From assembly GCF_000283155.1 (NCBI RefSeq), contig NW_004454261.1, positions 1,773,607-1,837,606 of the forward strand: 64,000 nt of DNA. Reading direction: 5' to 3'. Positions 43,801 through 55,677 of this stretch are shown piece after piece. Under the pieces are notes generated by a model. It did not search any database and was not told the DNA's origin. It was given only the letters and a program-made list of their open reading frames with translations. The stretch's first letter is position 1. Each line of letters starts with the position of its first letter. This stretch comes from Ceratotherium simum simum (lineage: Eukaryota > Chordata > Mammalia > Perissodactyla > Rhinocerotidae). Made by a program: the position numbers and the translations under genes.

Positions 43801-46800
43801 GTACGTGCCTCAGCCGCCGCCGCGGGGGCTCGCGCTAGGGCGGGGCCCGAGGAGGGGGCGCGGACCCACCCGGGGGCGGGGCTTGAGGAGGGGGCGCAGA
43901 CCCACCCGGGGTCGGGGCTGCAGGCGGGGGCGCGGACCCCCCGGGGGCGGGGCTGGAGGAGGGGACGCGGAGCACCAGGGGCGGGGCCTGAGGAGGGGGC
44001 GCATACCCACTCGGGGTCGGGGCTGCAGGAGGGGGCGCGGACCCCTGGGGGCGGGGCTAGAGGAGGGGACGCGGAGCACCAGGGGCGGGGCTGGAGGCGG
44101 GGGCGCGGACCCCTGGGGGCGGGGCTGGAGGAGGGGGCGCAGACTCTCGGGGGCGGGGCTGGAGGAGGGGGCACGGACCACCAGGGGTCGCGGGACTCCA
44201 GTGCAGGATCATCACCGAATCTGAACTTCTAGAGGCCTCCTGGGGGCTGGCGACTCTGAGGGGGCTGGGTCACGAGCCTCAGTCCCCGTCTCCTCTCACT
44301 TGCCCAGAGCAAGTCCTGTCCCCCAGCCCCAGGCGAGTGGCCGGCCATCGGAGAGCAGGGCGGACCCAGAGGTGGGGAGAGGGAAGCTGGAGGCTGAGGG
44401 GTGTATGCCCCGGGCCCTGCAGAAGGTCGCTGCTGCAGCTCTAACCAGGGAGGAAGGGGACAGACTGCTCTTTCCTTCCACTTCACAAGGCCCCACATCC
44501 TTTACGTTGAGATGTGAGGCCAGGCCTCTACGTGGAGGCAGCAGGCCTGGGTCTAGCCCAGTGCTGTCCCCAGCTTGTTGGAGAAGTTGCTTCCTCCCCC
44601 CTCCTCCTTTTCCTTGTCTGTAACAACCATATCAACAGTCACTGTCTGTTGAGTGCTTCCTTAGCGCCGGGTCTTGTGCCGAATGCATCATGTGTTAAGC
44701 CCATCTTACAGATGAGGAAACGGAGGCCCAGAAAAGTTTGCACTTATCCAAGGCTCACAGCAGAGCAGAGACGGGGCCCCCAGGTGTCCCTGCTTCCACA
44801 GCCCGTGTTCCTAGATGACTGGGTGCTGGAGGGGGGTGACCTCTCCCTTCCTGTTCCTCATCCCCACATCTCCTGACCCAGGAGGTCTGCAGACCTGGGA
44901 GGCCTGGCAGGGTTGGCCTCCAGGGACATGGGCCAAAGCGATCTGGCCTCCTGTCCCCTGAGTACAAATGCCCAAAAGAGGGCTGAGGTTGATTCTGCGT
45001 CTCGGAAGGATGGCCTGAGGCTCCTGAGGCCCTGCACGTAAGCACTAAAGGTTACCTCCTACCAAGCCTTTTTTCCCCTTCCCTTCTTAGGGCAAGTACA
45101 CTTGTGTGTTCACCTACGCTTCTCAAGGAGGGACCAATGAGGTGAGTGGTTCAAAATTCCTCGTAGTTTAGTATGACGATGTCCATTGTCATCCAGAGAT
45201 GCTCCCAGGGGACAGCAGGGCTGGGTCGTGTGTGTGTGTTAACTTCCACTCATTAAACTATTCTTGCTTTACCAATAAAAGCGAGAGTGCTCCCTTTAAC
45301 TAGTGGTGGCAGAGTCCACTCATAATTCCACAAAGTGAGCTGATGTCTGGACAGAAAGAGGGAGGTGAGATGTGAATCTGCCATTCCCTTGAGCCTCTCT
45401 TAGGAGTGTTGTATTCGTTTTCTGTGCTCTTTAACAAGTATCACAGGCTCAGAAGCTCAAAACAACACCCGTTTGTTATCTCACGGTTCTGGAGGTCAGA
45501 GGTCCCAGCGGCTGTGCTGGGTGCTTCATAAAACCGAAATCAGGGTGTCAGCCAGGGCACACAAGGGAGATTTGACAGAAGAGGAGAGGACACAGGAGAG
45601 GCCACGTGACGATGGAGGCAGAGACGAGTGATGCGGCCACGAGCCAAGGAACACGGGGAGCCACTGGGAACTGGGCGAGGCAGGAAGGACCCTCCCCTGG
45701 AGCCTCCGGAGGGACGGCCCTGCTACACCTTGACTTTGGACTTCTGGCCTCCAGGACTGTGAGAGAGTAAATTTCAGTTGCTGCAAGCGACCAAATTTGT
45801 GGTAGTTTGTTACAGCAGCCCCAGAAACTGATACATAAGCAACAGACGACTGGTACAGCCAGGAATGCACCGTGACACGTAAAACCTCTGAGAAGAAAAG
45901 ACTGTTTTCAGTTCTGGCTGGGTGCCGCTGCTTGGTTCTGTCTGGAGGGAGAGCAGCATGTGTTCGAGAAGAGGCGCAGAGCAGACTTTCTCCTGGCGAC
46001 TGTTAGAAAGAGTGGAACAAAACTGAGAAGGAAGACTTAACCGTCGCTGCGAAAATCAGTTAAAAACATTTTTTGTATCCCTTATTGCGCTTTCCTCCCC
46101 AACACGCAGACTTCAGGAAACACTGCTCTCATTCTAGAACATTCTGTGGTCCCGCATCCCATAACAGTGTAGAGTCTGAGAGACGGCGGCCACCCGGGAA
46201 CCCCTACAGCACATGCGTGGCCTTCCCAGCAGGCTGGTTCTGCGTCCATCTCCTTGTCTTGCCCTCAGGACAGTGAAATGGGCCAGAGGGGTCTCCCCCC
46301 TCGGCACTGCTGACATGGGGCCCGGTCATTCTCTGTGGGGGGCTGTCCTGGGTGCTGTGGGGGGTTGAGCAGCATCCCTGGCCTCCACCCACTCGATATC
46401 AGGAGTACCCCCAGTGTGACAACCACAGACGTCCCCAGATGTCACCCAGTGTCCCCCGGGGGACAGAATTATCCCCAGTTGAAAACCACTGGGCAAAAGT
46501 GACATGAAATCCACTTTTATTATCTTAGATATATCCACTTTGTAAATAAAAGTCAATGACTCCCAGCGGCAGTGTTTTAACAACGTGTAGCAAGCGACTG
46601 GTGACACCCCTCCCAGCGGTGCCAGCGGTGGCCACTCTCCCGCGGAGCATCGCCGCCGTCGTCCGCCCTTCTCTCTGCCACTCGGACAGTGGGCGTCCTG
46701 CGATTATCCGCCCGTTCCTCCCACACCTCCAGGCCTCGCTGCTTCTCCAGACCGTCCACTCCGCTGTGGGAGGGCGCCAAGTGGTGGAACATTCTTCCTA

Positions 46801-49800
46801 ATAGCGAGCCAAGGCCCGCGGTCCAGCCCTGGCCCCCAGGAGCTCCGGAATGAGTCCCAGAGCGCCCTCTTCCACGTGTCAGCCCTGCCGATGCCTCTTT
46901 CGTCGTGTAGACAGTCAACTTACCAGACAATAAAATGGCCACAGCCCCGCTAGCGTGGCGTTTATCAGGCGCCCGCCCGGTGCTAAGCCACATCGCATCG
47001 CATTTCATCCTCGCCATGGCCCCAGGACGCGATACTGTTCTGGCATCATCCCCTTTTCACACTCGAGGACACGGAGGCCCAGAGGTGGAGGAATCTCCAG
47101 GCTCCCGCAGCTGGGAGGTGACCGCGGTCCCCAGACGCAGGCCCCTCCCCACTGCTCTGTGCCAGGACGTGCCCAGTGTCACCAGCAACTTGGAAAACAG
47201 CACATGTGCCTCCCTGATTGAACCTGGAGGTAGACAGTCCACTGCAGCACAGAGGGAGAGCCACGGTCACTCCCTCCGGGCGGTGTGACCATGGCTGAGG
47301 CCTTCTCTTGGAATAGCAGTTGAGTCACAAACTCTGAAACCAGCAGTAGGTGTGATTCTTCTGTCTTGGACGAGGGGATTCATCCTGAAGGAAATCACCT
47401 AAGAGGGAAGCAAACGGATTTGGCACAGTTGGAGATGTTCCGCAGGATCTGCTAGGCAGCACCCAGGCAGGCCCCTCCAAGATGCTCCTTGGAGCAGCTG
47501 AAATGGAAGGTGCGAGAGGCCCAGGGGCGCTTCTCCAGACAGCCAGGCCTGTGTCCAAGGCTTCCTCATCAGAGAGAAGAAAGAGCGGTTTCCAGTCTGG
47601 GCACCCAGGAGGCCTCAGGGCAGCGGCTCACAGGGGGCTGCTCACACCAGGCTCGGGGGCCAGGGCCTCTGAGGGAGGGCGGCGGATCTTGCTTCTTTGA
47701 TGGTGGTTCGTTTCTCCCGGGTCACCTGAGAGGCCAGTGGTGTCAGGTGACAGTGGGCACAGGGTTATTCGTGATCTCTCAGTGCCGGCACGCTTGGCAG
47801 GAACGCAAAGAGGTGTGGCCACTTGGGAAACCTGGCCATTTCTCGTAAACACACTTAACAGACAACCCGATCCACCCAACAGAAATGAAAACTTAGGGCC
47901 ACACAAAAACTTGTACGTGACTGTTTGTAGCAGCGTGATTGCTAACAGCCAATGAGCGGAAACAACCCAGATGTCCGTCAGCAGATGAGTGGATAAATAA
48001 GATGCGGTCCATCCACACACTGGAATATGACGCAGCCGTGAAAACGAGTGAGGCCCTGACACAGCCACACAGTGGATGGACCTTGAACACACGACGCTCA
48101 GTGAGAGAACCAGACACGGAAGGAAATCTGTTTATAGGAAATGTCCAGAACAGGCAGATCTCTAGAGACAAAATGGATGAGTTTGTTGTCAGGGGCTGGG
48201 GGAGGGGGGTGGGGAGTGACCACTCATTGGGGTGGCGTTTCTTTTTGTGGTGATGGAATATTCTGGAATTATAGGTGATGGTTGCATAATTCTGAATATA
48301 TGAGAAACCACTGAATTCACCTTAAAAGGGTGAATTGTAGGGGCCGGCCTGGTGGTGTAGTAGTTAAGCTTGCGCGCTTCACTTCAGCAGCCCCGGGTTC
48401 GCAGGTTCAAATCCTGGGTGCAGACCGATGCACCCGCTCATCAAGCCATGCTGTGGTGGCGTCTCACATACAGAATGGAGGAAGATGAGCACGGATGTTA
48501 GCTCAGGGCCAATCTTCCTCAACAATAACAAAAAAAAAACTGAGTTGTACAGTATGTAACAGGACAACTGTACAGTGTAACCATATTGCAAACTGTTTCT
48601 CACTGTTAAAAGTGAATGAACTGTGGGTGCTTACAGCAACCTGGATGGACCTTGAATTTGTCACGTGAAGTGAAAACAGATACAAAAGACCACACACTGA
48701 TGATTCCACTCAGGTGACATTTTGCAGAGCCACAGCAGTGGGGACCGAGATCAGATCCGTGGTCACCAGGAGTTTGCAGGAAGGGGTTGACCCGGGGGAA
48801 CCAGGGGCCTATTTGGGGAGATAGAACGGATCTGTATCCTGATAGAGTGGTGGATACAACCATATGCATTTGTCAAACTCATAGAACTGGGCGCTAAAAT
48901 GGGTGCATTTCACCATCTGTTATTTATATCCTAATAAAAAACAGTAGCGGCTATCATTTACATGTCATCTATTATACCCAGCCACTTATAACGCTAATCC
49001 CCCTGGCCTTACAGAGAAGGTCACAGAGGCCCAGGCTGAAGGGGGCACCTCGCTGCTCCCCGCCCTGCAGCCACGAGCCATGGTCAAGTTCATGTATCAC
49101 AGGACCACTCAGACGGATGTTGACCGTAGTGCTAAGAAACTCTTGGTTTTAAATTTGTTTGCATTCAATTTTTTTTTTTTTTCCTGAGGAAGATTCACCC
49201 TGAGCTAACATCCATTGCCAGTTTTCCTCTATTTTGTATGTGGGTCGCCACCACAGCATGGCCGCTGACGAGTGGTGTGGGTCCGTGCCCGGGAACTGAA
49301 CCCGGGCCGCCAAAGCCAAGCACGCCGAACCTAACCACCAGGCCACAGTGCCAGCCCCCATAGTTTTCTTTTAATGTTTAAATATTTGCCTCATTTTCAT
49401 GAATGAGCTTTTAAGAGCTATGGAAAACCTTCCCAGATATATTTCACAGCAGAAAACCATTTCCCGTTCTCGGAGGCCTTGACACCCAACAGGTGTTTAT
49501 TTTTAAAGAGAAAAAAATTACGCCAGGTCGCAGGTGTGGCCTGGAGGCGACCCTGTCCTGCAGGTGTAATTGGTTCCCACATTCTGCCACAGGCAAAAAG
49601 CTTCTAGGTGACCATTTACTCCCATTATAATAAACGTGAAAATGGCCTGGTTTCTCTTCAGCAAAAGGCTCTGACATTAAACCCGGAACACTGGTAATCT
49701 GAGTCCATTATTGCTCTGGGAGAGGGCTGTAAACTCATTTTCCTAGCAAAACGCAAAAACGCCTTAGGCCACCCAGAAGTCATGTAGGTTTTCTGTTCCC

Positions 49801-52800
49801 ATTTGGCCGGGTTTTCAGAGGCCGTGAAAATCAAAATAAACTGGTAGCGATGTGTTTTGGAACCTTGAAATTTTTTAATTTAGTGTTTTTGAAAAGCTAA
49901 CACATTCACATCGCTCAAAAAGAAAAACATGAAAAGCTTCCCAGCACCTTCCATGTGCCCAGTTCTCGCCCACATCCTACGTGTAACCACGGTTATTAAA
50001 ATCCCGTGTCTTTTCCGAGGACCGTTTATGCTTCTCCAAGCAAGCAAGAATATGCTGTCTTCCTTTCTTTTATTCTCGTGTCTGTTTTTGTTAACAGACT
50101 TTATCTTTTAGAGCGGTTTGAGGTTCACAGCAAAATTGAGCGGAAGGCACAGCGATTCTGGTATATTTCTGCACCCCAGGCCCCCGTTATCGACATCGCC
50201 ACCAGAGGGCGCAGCTGGTACAGTCGAGGAACCTACAGGGACGGGTCACAGTCACCCCAAGCCCGTGGTTGACGTTAGGGTCACTCTCGGTGGTGTGCGC
50301 TCTGTGGGTTTGGATGAGTGTACAGTGACACATGTCCCCCATTATGGGTCCCACAGCAGTGTCACCGCCGCCGGGCAGAGCGTGGGGACCTGCGGGCCGG
50401 GCTCCGGCCGGGAGGCCCAGGGAAGGTTTGCTCGCTTTGCAGAACTGGAAGCCCTCGGGGCGAGCCGCGCGCAGCCAGGCTGTGTGTGCGGACTGACCCG
50501 TGTCTGTCTTTGTCCCCAGAGGTGGCAGATGAGTCTGGGGACCAGCGAAGACAACCAGCACTTCACCTGCACCATCTGGAGGTGAGGGTGGGTCCCGGCC
50601 GTGGTCGGTATCCTGGCTCGCGGCTGCTCCGGGCAGCAGGGGAAGGGGGCGGACACACGACGGGGTCCTGCACCCCGAGAGGTGCGCAGGCCGGCGGGGG
50701 GACGTCACCCACGTGCGGGCGGGAGAGGGGTGCCTGACCGTGCTGGGAGCTGGCGGGGGCGGGGGGGCCCCCAGGGAAGCACGTGGACCTGGAGGCCCAG
50801 AGCGGTTGGGGGGCTGGGAGTGCAGTCCAGGCGGTGGGGGCTGCACCTGGGGGGGGGCCAGGCTCCCCAGACGCTCCCGCCATGTCACCGCAGTCATGGT
50901 CACAGTTCAGTGCCTTGTCCATGCTCCTCGTCCCCTTGCTGGGAGCCAGCTGGTGAGCCCGAGAGGGGTGATGGACAGGGAGTGCTCAGCCCTCCGGCAG
51001 GGACGAGGGTGACAGAGCTGCCTCGGGTCCTGTCCCAGCTCCCCGGGCTCCGCGGCCTGGGGCCTATCGCCCAAGAGGACCGTTTCTCCTGCATTTATTG
51101 TGCGCCTGGAACAGCACAGGCACTGTGGGGGTGTGCAGAAGAAGCCCACGCCAAGGTCCCACCCTCAGGGCACCGGGGTCAACATGGGGAGAGATCACAA
51201 ATGGGACACAATTACAGAGCAGTGACGGCGACATTTAACTAAAGGACACGGCGCGTGTTAATCATACTCATGGGCGTCATCCCAGTCTCCTGCTTGACAT
51301 TGTATAAACAGCAGGCGTCTACTAGATAGTGGGGGGTCTCACGCGCTCTGCAGGACTGGCCCCTGTTGGCACAGGCGGAGGCCCCGGGGCCAGGAGCCCA
51401 GTGTCCTCACCAGGCCAGAGCCCGTCTGCGCCGCCCCAGTGGTGGGCGCGCCCCCGTCACAGGGAAGGCCCCCGCCTGCGCCCATCCTCTGCAGATCGCT
51501 GCCTCGCTCTGCCACGTGAGCCCCGCCCTCTCGGTGCCCAGGGACACGCAGCCACGGGGCGGAGAGAATCGGGGGGCTCCCTGATCGCCCCCCACCCACC
51601 TGCACACGCCCCCGGCCGGGCTCTCCTGGCTGCCGCCCCCCACCCCCATCAGTGTGTGCCCTCCACACGCGCCCGATGGAGCCCTCACATGGCAGACACC
51701 ATCGTCCCCTCGTGTCACCGGCCCTCCCCTCGGCTCCTCGCTGCTCTGGCCACGCTCACCTTGTGGGTCCTGAAATGCCCCCGTTTGCACCCTCCCTGGG
51801 ACCTTTGAGATGCTCCCCCGCCCCTTCCTAGTTAACTCCTGTACTTCTCGCCCTCCGGGGTTGTCGCTGGCCCGGCCCTCACTGCCACACCTGGAACGTC
51901 GTGGACACTCAGTTACAAACCATTCAGTGAACGAACAGGAGGAAGGGTCCCGTCCCAGAACAGCTCGAAAGGGAAAGAGCCAGAAGAACGTTCTGGCAAA
52001 GAGGAAAGGGGGATGATGTTGAGGGGGCCCCGTCCTCCCCAGAGCCAGCAGCGCCGTGAAACGGTTCCCGTCTTGAGGAGGGGGCGCGCGCAGCCCCTGA
52101 CCGCGCCCGGCTCTCTCTGCAGGCCCCAGGGCAAGTCCTATCTCTACTTCACACAGTTCCGGGCAGAGGTGCGGGGCGCCGAGATCGAGTATGGCATGGC
52201 CTACGTGAGTACCGGCGGGCGTGGGGGCTGCGCGGGCCGCCCCGCCGTGGACGCACCTTTCAGGGCACTGGGGGGGGGCAGGCCCACCCACGCCCCCGAG
52301 GATAATCCCCTTGACTTCAGGTCAGCTCAGGAGGGCCTTGAGAGCATCTCCAGATTACCAGCACACTAGCGAGAGTTTGCGTCACTGGGGACCGTGGCCT
52401 TTCCAAGTCCACACATCAGGCGGCCCACCACGCCCTTGAGCCAGCTGCTCTCCGAGGTCCCCTCTTACCTTAAAGCTCTGTTATTGTAGCTGAGTTGAAA
52501 GAGACACCATTCCGATCTTTAAAAATTACACTCAAGAGACTGCCGTGCTTGTATCATTTCCACAAATTAACTCAAGAAAATACTTGAAGTAAATACTCCC
52601 CCCCCCCCAGGATTTGCAGTGAAGGCGTGAAGTTTTCAGCCAGTTGACGGGTCTCTTAAGTGGATTAACCCAACTCTTCTATGGGATTCTCCCTTCCATG
52701 CTAAGAAAAGCATCGCGCGGCTTTAGTCCGCGCTTCCAGCGATTGGAACCACGTTCTCCCCCGGTTAGCAAAGTTTCCCGTTTCCTTGCAGTCGCAAGCC

Positions 52801-53808
52801 GCGTTTGAAAGGGAGAGCGACGTTCCCCTGAAAAGTGAGGAATTCGAAGTGACCAAAACGGCAGGTGCGTAAAGAGGGGTTGTGGGGCGGAACCCGGGTA
52901 CCAGCCGTGGGACCGCGTGTGTGACGGGGGAGGCGGGTCACGCCCCGTGTCCTCTGAGCCTCGCGGGGCAGGTGCTGAGCAGAAAGATGGGTGGGAAGCT
53001 CCAGAGTTGGGGCTCAATGTGCGAGCAGTGGGGGGCGAGCAAGTGTGATGATGGACATGGGGGTTCGCCGAGTCGGGGGGCCCTGAGGGTCCTGAGGGGC
53101 AGGGAAAGACGAGGTGAAGGACCCCACGTGGCTGTGGGCGTCACCAGGCGTGAAAGTGGAGGGGAGGGGACGGCAGGGGCAGGGGGCTTTTAGGGGAGGG
53201 GCTGGGTCCGGAAGGAGCCCCGCCCAGTCCGCAGGTCCTCGAGGGCCTGGGGAGCATTCAGGGTGGAGGTCGAGGATGGGAGATGGGGTTGCTGGCAGAC
53301 CCTGAGCCCCAGGGCACGCAGTGGGAGGAGAGGAGGGGCAGGGAGTCAGGGTCCGGCTCGGGTGGGGGACGGCAGGTGGAGGCCGGATTCCCTGGTCCTG
53401 CTGGAAAAGCGTCACATGGGCCTCTGACAAATCTGTCAGTGTGAGCAGGAGGTGACACAGTCCCACCCCTGACCCCCGTCCATTCTCCATGTGGCCAAAA
53501 TGACCACGGCTCTGCCCACCTTGAACTCTCCTGTGGCCCCCACTGCCCTCAGGACAGGCCCACCAACCTCTCCACCTTTCTTCTTCCCTCACCTGTAAGA
53601 CTCTCGGGGCTGGGAGCCTTTCCTGGGTGGAGTCCACTCAGGGGACGGCTCCCCTGCCCGGCCCCCGGCCCAGGACCCCGAGAACCCGCAGGGTGGCGAG
53701 GGCCCAACTGACGTTTCTTGTTTTGCAGTGTCCCACAGGCCCGGGGCCTTCAAGGCCGAGCTGTCCAAGCTGGTGATTGTGGCCAGGGCGTCCCGCAGCG
53801 AGCTGTGA
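43387..53808 (+). CDS. MYDGF: MYDGF, myeloid-derived growth factor (6 exons; exon 1 tandemly triplicated)
   Basis: MYDGF (formerly C19orf10/IL25) is a small beta-sandwich protein with a signal peptide, reported as a bone-marrow-derived growth factor and as an ER/Golgi-resident protein. Exons: 43387-43800, 45091-45141, 50520-50581, 52123-52204, 52792-52864, 53729-53808, all GT-AG with phase kept. As written the frame gives 253 residues. Human has 173, and the excess is exactly 80 residues, two extra copies of a 40-residue block in exon 1. The body (SEPTTVAFDVRPGGVVHSF, YTCVFTYASQGGTNE, FTCTIWRPQGKSYLYFTQF, EVRGAEIEY, FKAELSKLVIVA) is clearly MYDGF. The C-terminus RSEL is a KDEL-like retrieval signal (human RTEL). 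Apart from the triplication the gene looks intact. Confidence 0.95.
43392..43751 (+). repeat. Perfect 120-bp tandem triplication in MYDGF exon 1
   Basis: Units 43392-43511, 43512-43631 and 43632-43751 are identical base for base. The period is 120, a multiple of three, so the frame stays open. Confidence 0.97.
43845..44195. repeat. G-rich minisatellite in MYDGF intron 1
   Basis: Repeating units of roughly 36 bp such as gaggagggggcgcggaccc followed by gggggcggggct. Several runs of four or five G per unit make G-quadruplex formation plausible. It directly follows exon 1. Confidence 0.85.
44640..44770 (+). repeat. MIR-type SINE fragment
   Basis: 'actgtctgttgagtgcttcc', 'gatgaggaaacggaggccca', aaggctcacagcagagc: a MIR-like order of motifs, in MYDGF intron 1. 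Confidence 0.75.
45091..45141 (+). CDS. MYDGF: MYDGF exon 2
   Basis: 17 codons, GKYTCVFTYASQGGTNE. Acceptor cttcttag after a T/C-rich tract, donor tgag|gtgagt. Confidence 0.96.
45412..45555 (-). mobile_element. MaLR LTR end (antisense)
   Basis: 'gtattcgttttctgtgctct', 'tatctcacggttctggaggt'. It lies head-on to the sense copy that follows. Confidence 0.65.
45560..45838 (+). mobile_element. MaLR LTR 3' part (sense)
   Basis: 'ttgactttggacttctggcc', ctccaggactgtgagagag, 'gtggtagtttgttacagcag', 'cagaaactgatacat'. Confidence 0.75.
46295..46495 (-). mobile_element. MER5A-type hAT-Charlie element
   Basis: Antisense, nearly complete: ccctcggcactgctgac, gcagcatccctggcctcc, 'gtgtgacaaccacagacgtc', 'cagttgaaaaccactgg'. 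Confidence 0.85.
47850..48335 (+). mobile_element. Old L1 (L1M) fragment
   Basis: Phrases 'agcagcgtgattgctaacag', 'gtggataaataagatgcggt', 'cactggaatatgacgcagcc' and 'gtgatggaatattctggaat' are typical of old L1 3' ends. Confidence 0.65.
48340..48539 (+). mobile_element. ERE-type SINE
   Basis: gggccggcctggtggtgtag start, 'gttcgcaggttcaaatcctg', 'cggatgttagctcagggcca', A tail. Flanked by tgaattgta and tgagttgta, a slightly decayed target duplication; it sits in the L1 fragment. Confidence 0.92.
49168..49358 (-). mobile_element. ERE-type SINE, antisense
   Basis: T-run, then 'gaagattcaccctgagctaa', ggaactgaacccgggccgcc, 'aacctaaccaccaggccac'. Confidence 0.9.
50199..50212 (+). promoter_or_regulatory. 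Candidate CTCF site in MYDGF intron 2
   Basis: CCACCAGAGGGCGC fits the CTCF core consensus (CCASYAGRKGGCRS) at every position. It lies in an L1-like stretch 305 bases before exon 3. Binding is inferred from the motif only. Confidence 0.5.
50520..50581 (+). CDS. MYDGF: MYDGF exon 3
   Basis: RWQMSLGTSEDNQHFTCTIW plus two bases of Arg. The first codon is AGG (Arg) where human has Gln. Acceptor gtccccag, donor gag|gtgagg. Confidence 0.95.
52123..52204 (+). CDS. MYDGF: MYDGF exon 4
   Basis: PQGKSYLYFTQFRAEVRGA, then EIEYGMAY. Acceptor tctctgcag, donor ctac|gtgagt. Confidence 0.97.
52792..52864 (+). CDS. MYDGF: MYDGF exon 5
   Basis: SQAAFERESDVPLKSEEF, then EVTKTA and one base of Val. Acceptor ccttgcag, donor gcag|gtgcgt. 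Confidence 0.97.
53729..53808 (+). CDS. MYDGF: MYDGF exon 6 and stop
   Basis: SHRPGAFKAELSKLVIVARA, then SRSEL and TGA at 53806-53808. The C-terminal RSEL is of the KDEL-like type. Acceptor ttttgcag. Confidence 0.97.
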
Positions 53809-54240
53809 CCAGCGGCCCCGGCGAGGGCGACGGTTCCTAGTCTCTGCTGACAGAGCCGGGCCGCGGGGGCTGGCGCCTCACTGGTTTTCTAGGGGGACTG
53901 TTGGTTTTCTGCCCGGGCCGATGTGGCCCTGTTCCGAGGGGCTCTCAGGGGTGGCCGAGGCCCCAGGACAGGGTCCACCCACCCAGCACCCCCGCACTGC
54001 TCCTCTGGACGCGGGGTGTGGGTCTGAGACCCGCTGCTCGTCTTTCCTGCCTGGGAGGCCTCGCGGCACCAGGTGGGGCTCCCGGGGGACGCCGGCTTTT
54101 CTGCAGCCAGCGTGCGTCCCCGTGGGATCAGGCGGGGCTCCGCAGTGCTCAGGCATTTTCCCCCGGGGGCCTCCCTCCAGACTAACTGGGAAGAAATGAA
54201 ACGTTCTTTTGTATTTAAATAAAAAAGACCACTGAAAAGC
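53809..54240 (+). other. MYDGF: MYDGF 3' UTR
   Basis: About 430 bases from the stop to just after AATAAA at 54218. Two further AATAAA words (54553 and 54644) could serve longer forms. Confidence 0.75.
54218..54223 (+). terminator. MYDGF polyadenylation signal (AATAAA)
   Basis: First canonical signal after the stop, in gtatttaaataaaaaagacc. Confidence 0.75.
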
Positions 54241-55677
54241 AACCACACGGACGGACGCGGCATCTGGCACTGGTGCCCGCCTGGCCGGGCACAGGGGGTG
54301 GGGTCCCCACCCCGGGACAGCAGTGGGGGGCTCGCACCCCCACTTCCCTTCCCCGTTGGAAGCGGGTAAGCCGCGTCACCCCGGGCACGGGGAACCTCCG
54401 GGCACGGCTTTTCGGGAGCTCCTAGGCCAGGGGCTGGCGGAGGGGGGTGCTCCAGGCAGACCTCCTCTGCACCTGGTGACTGGCTTTGCTACTGTTTCGA
54501 AGCTGGATTGTGGCACGGTGACTTAAAAAACAAACACCCACAGGCAAAGAAAAATAAATGGAACCCCAAATCCCCCAGCCACTCAGAGGGGCCCTGGGAG
54601 TCTGACCCCCAGCCCGACCTCTGAGCATGTCTCCTCGCCAGCAAATAAAGGGAAAGAAAGCCGGTGGCTGTGTCGGCTGAGCCCCGGGGCTGTGGGGCGG
54701 GGTCCTCAACAGGGGAGCGTGTTGGAGGGATGGAGGCCCTCCCTCCAGCCAGCCGAGGAGCTGGGCGCTGCCGGGACTCCACCGCCAGAGGAGAAGTGGC
54801 CGAGGGCGCCTGGGTCCCCGCCCAGGGTCACACCCCGTCCACACCCGCAGTGGACACAGGTGTAAGAGTGACTTCAGGGTTAGGTGCCTGAGCAGGCAGA
54901 AGAGGGGGACCTCGGCCCGGGGATGCTCGTGGTAAAGAATAGGCCGCCTGCACTGTCATGCGCATGAGTCCTGTGCCACCTTGTGGGGGAGGTTCTGAAG
55001 GGCGCCCACGTCCACGGGGAGGGTCACTCGACCAAGAACACCCGGGCTTCAAGGTCTGCGAGCCCAGGGACCTACGGGGGTCAGGGAGATGCCTCCAGGG
55101 GCCAAGAGCCTCTCCCGTCCCCGACTTTGAGGTTCAGTGGACCAGGCGAGTCTCAACAGGACAGGAGATGATTATGGTCGCCCGGGGCCTCCTGCAAACC
55201 AGGCCGTTGGACACTGGCGAGGGTGACATGCACCCCAGGCCCCGAGGAAGGTCCACGGTCAGCCTGGAATCACCACTTCCCAACCCCGGGCGTCGTTGGG
55301 GTGCAGAGCTGGTGGGTGCAATGTGCTGGGACGGGAGGCATCTGTGGACACAGGAAGCTGCCCCCTGAGCCCCACGTGCCGTGTGCGTGTGTCTTTATTA
55401 GCTTTCAGATCCACACTGTGGCCCCAGGATCTTTGCTCATGACGAGGAGCTGAATGGAACCCTTGCTGGGGCACACAGAAGTAGGCACCGCCACTCCGCT
55501 CGTCTGTCATCCCGGCGGAGTGGAAACCGAGCCCGTCAATCTGTCACCGAGGCCACGGGCCTGTGACATTTACATGCAACCTCGATTTAAAAGGCAAAAA
55601 CCCCCGGAGGGCACGAGAAAGACACGCCAAGCAGTTTAACCGCCACTTCCACATAAGGCAAATGGGAGATGTGCGCT

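Larger units (their letters stand above)
45142..50519 (+). other. MYDGF intron 2
   Basis: The largest MYDGF intron. It holds two MaLR ends in opposite orientation, a MER5A-type copy, L1M pieces (about 47850-48340, 48640-48950, 50090-50340) and two ERE SINEs. No exon or other gene is supported inside it. Confidence 0.75.

Noticed and set aside
43083..44174. Long minus-strand frame (363 codons) over the MYDGF CpG island
   Set aside because: It is antisense to MYDGF exon 1 and the G-rich minisatellite; low-complexity Pro/Ala/Ser-rich, with no recognisable domain.
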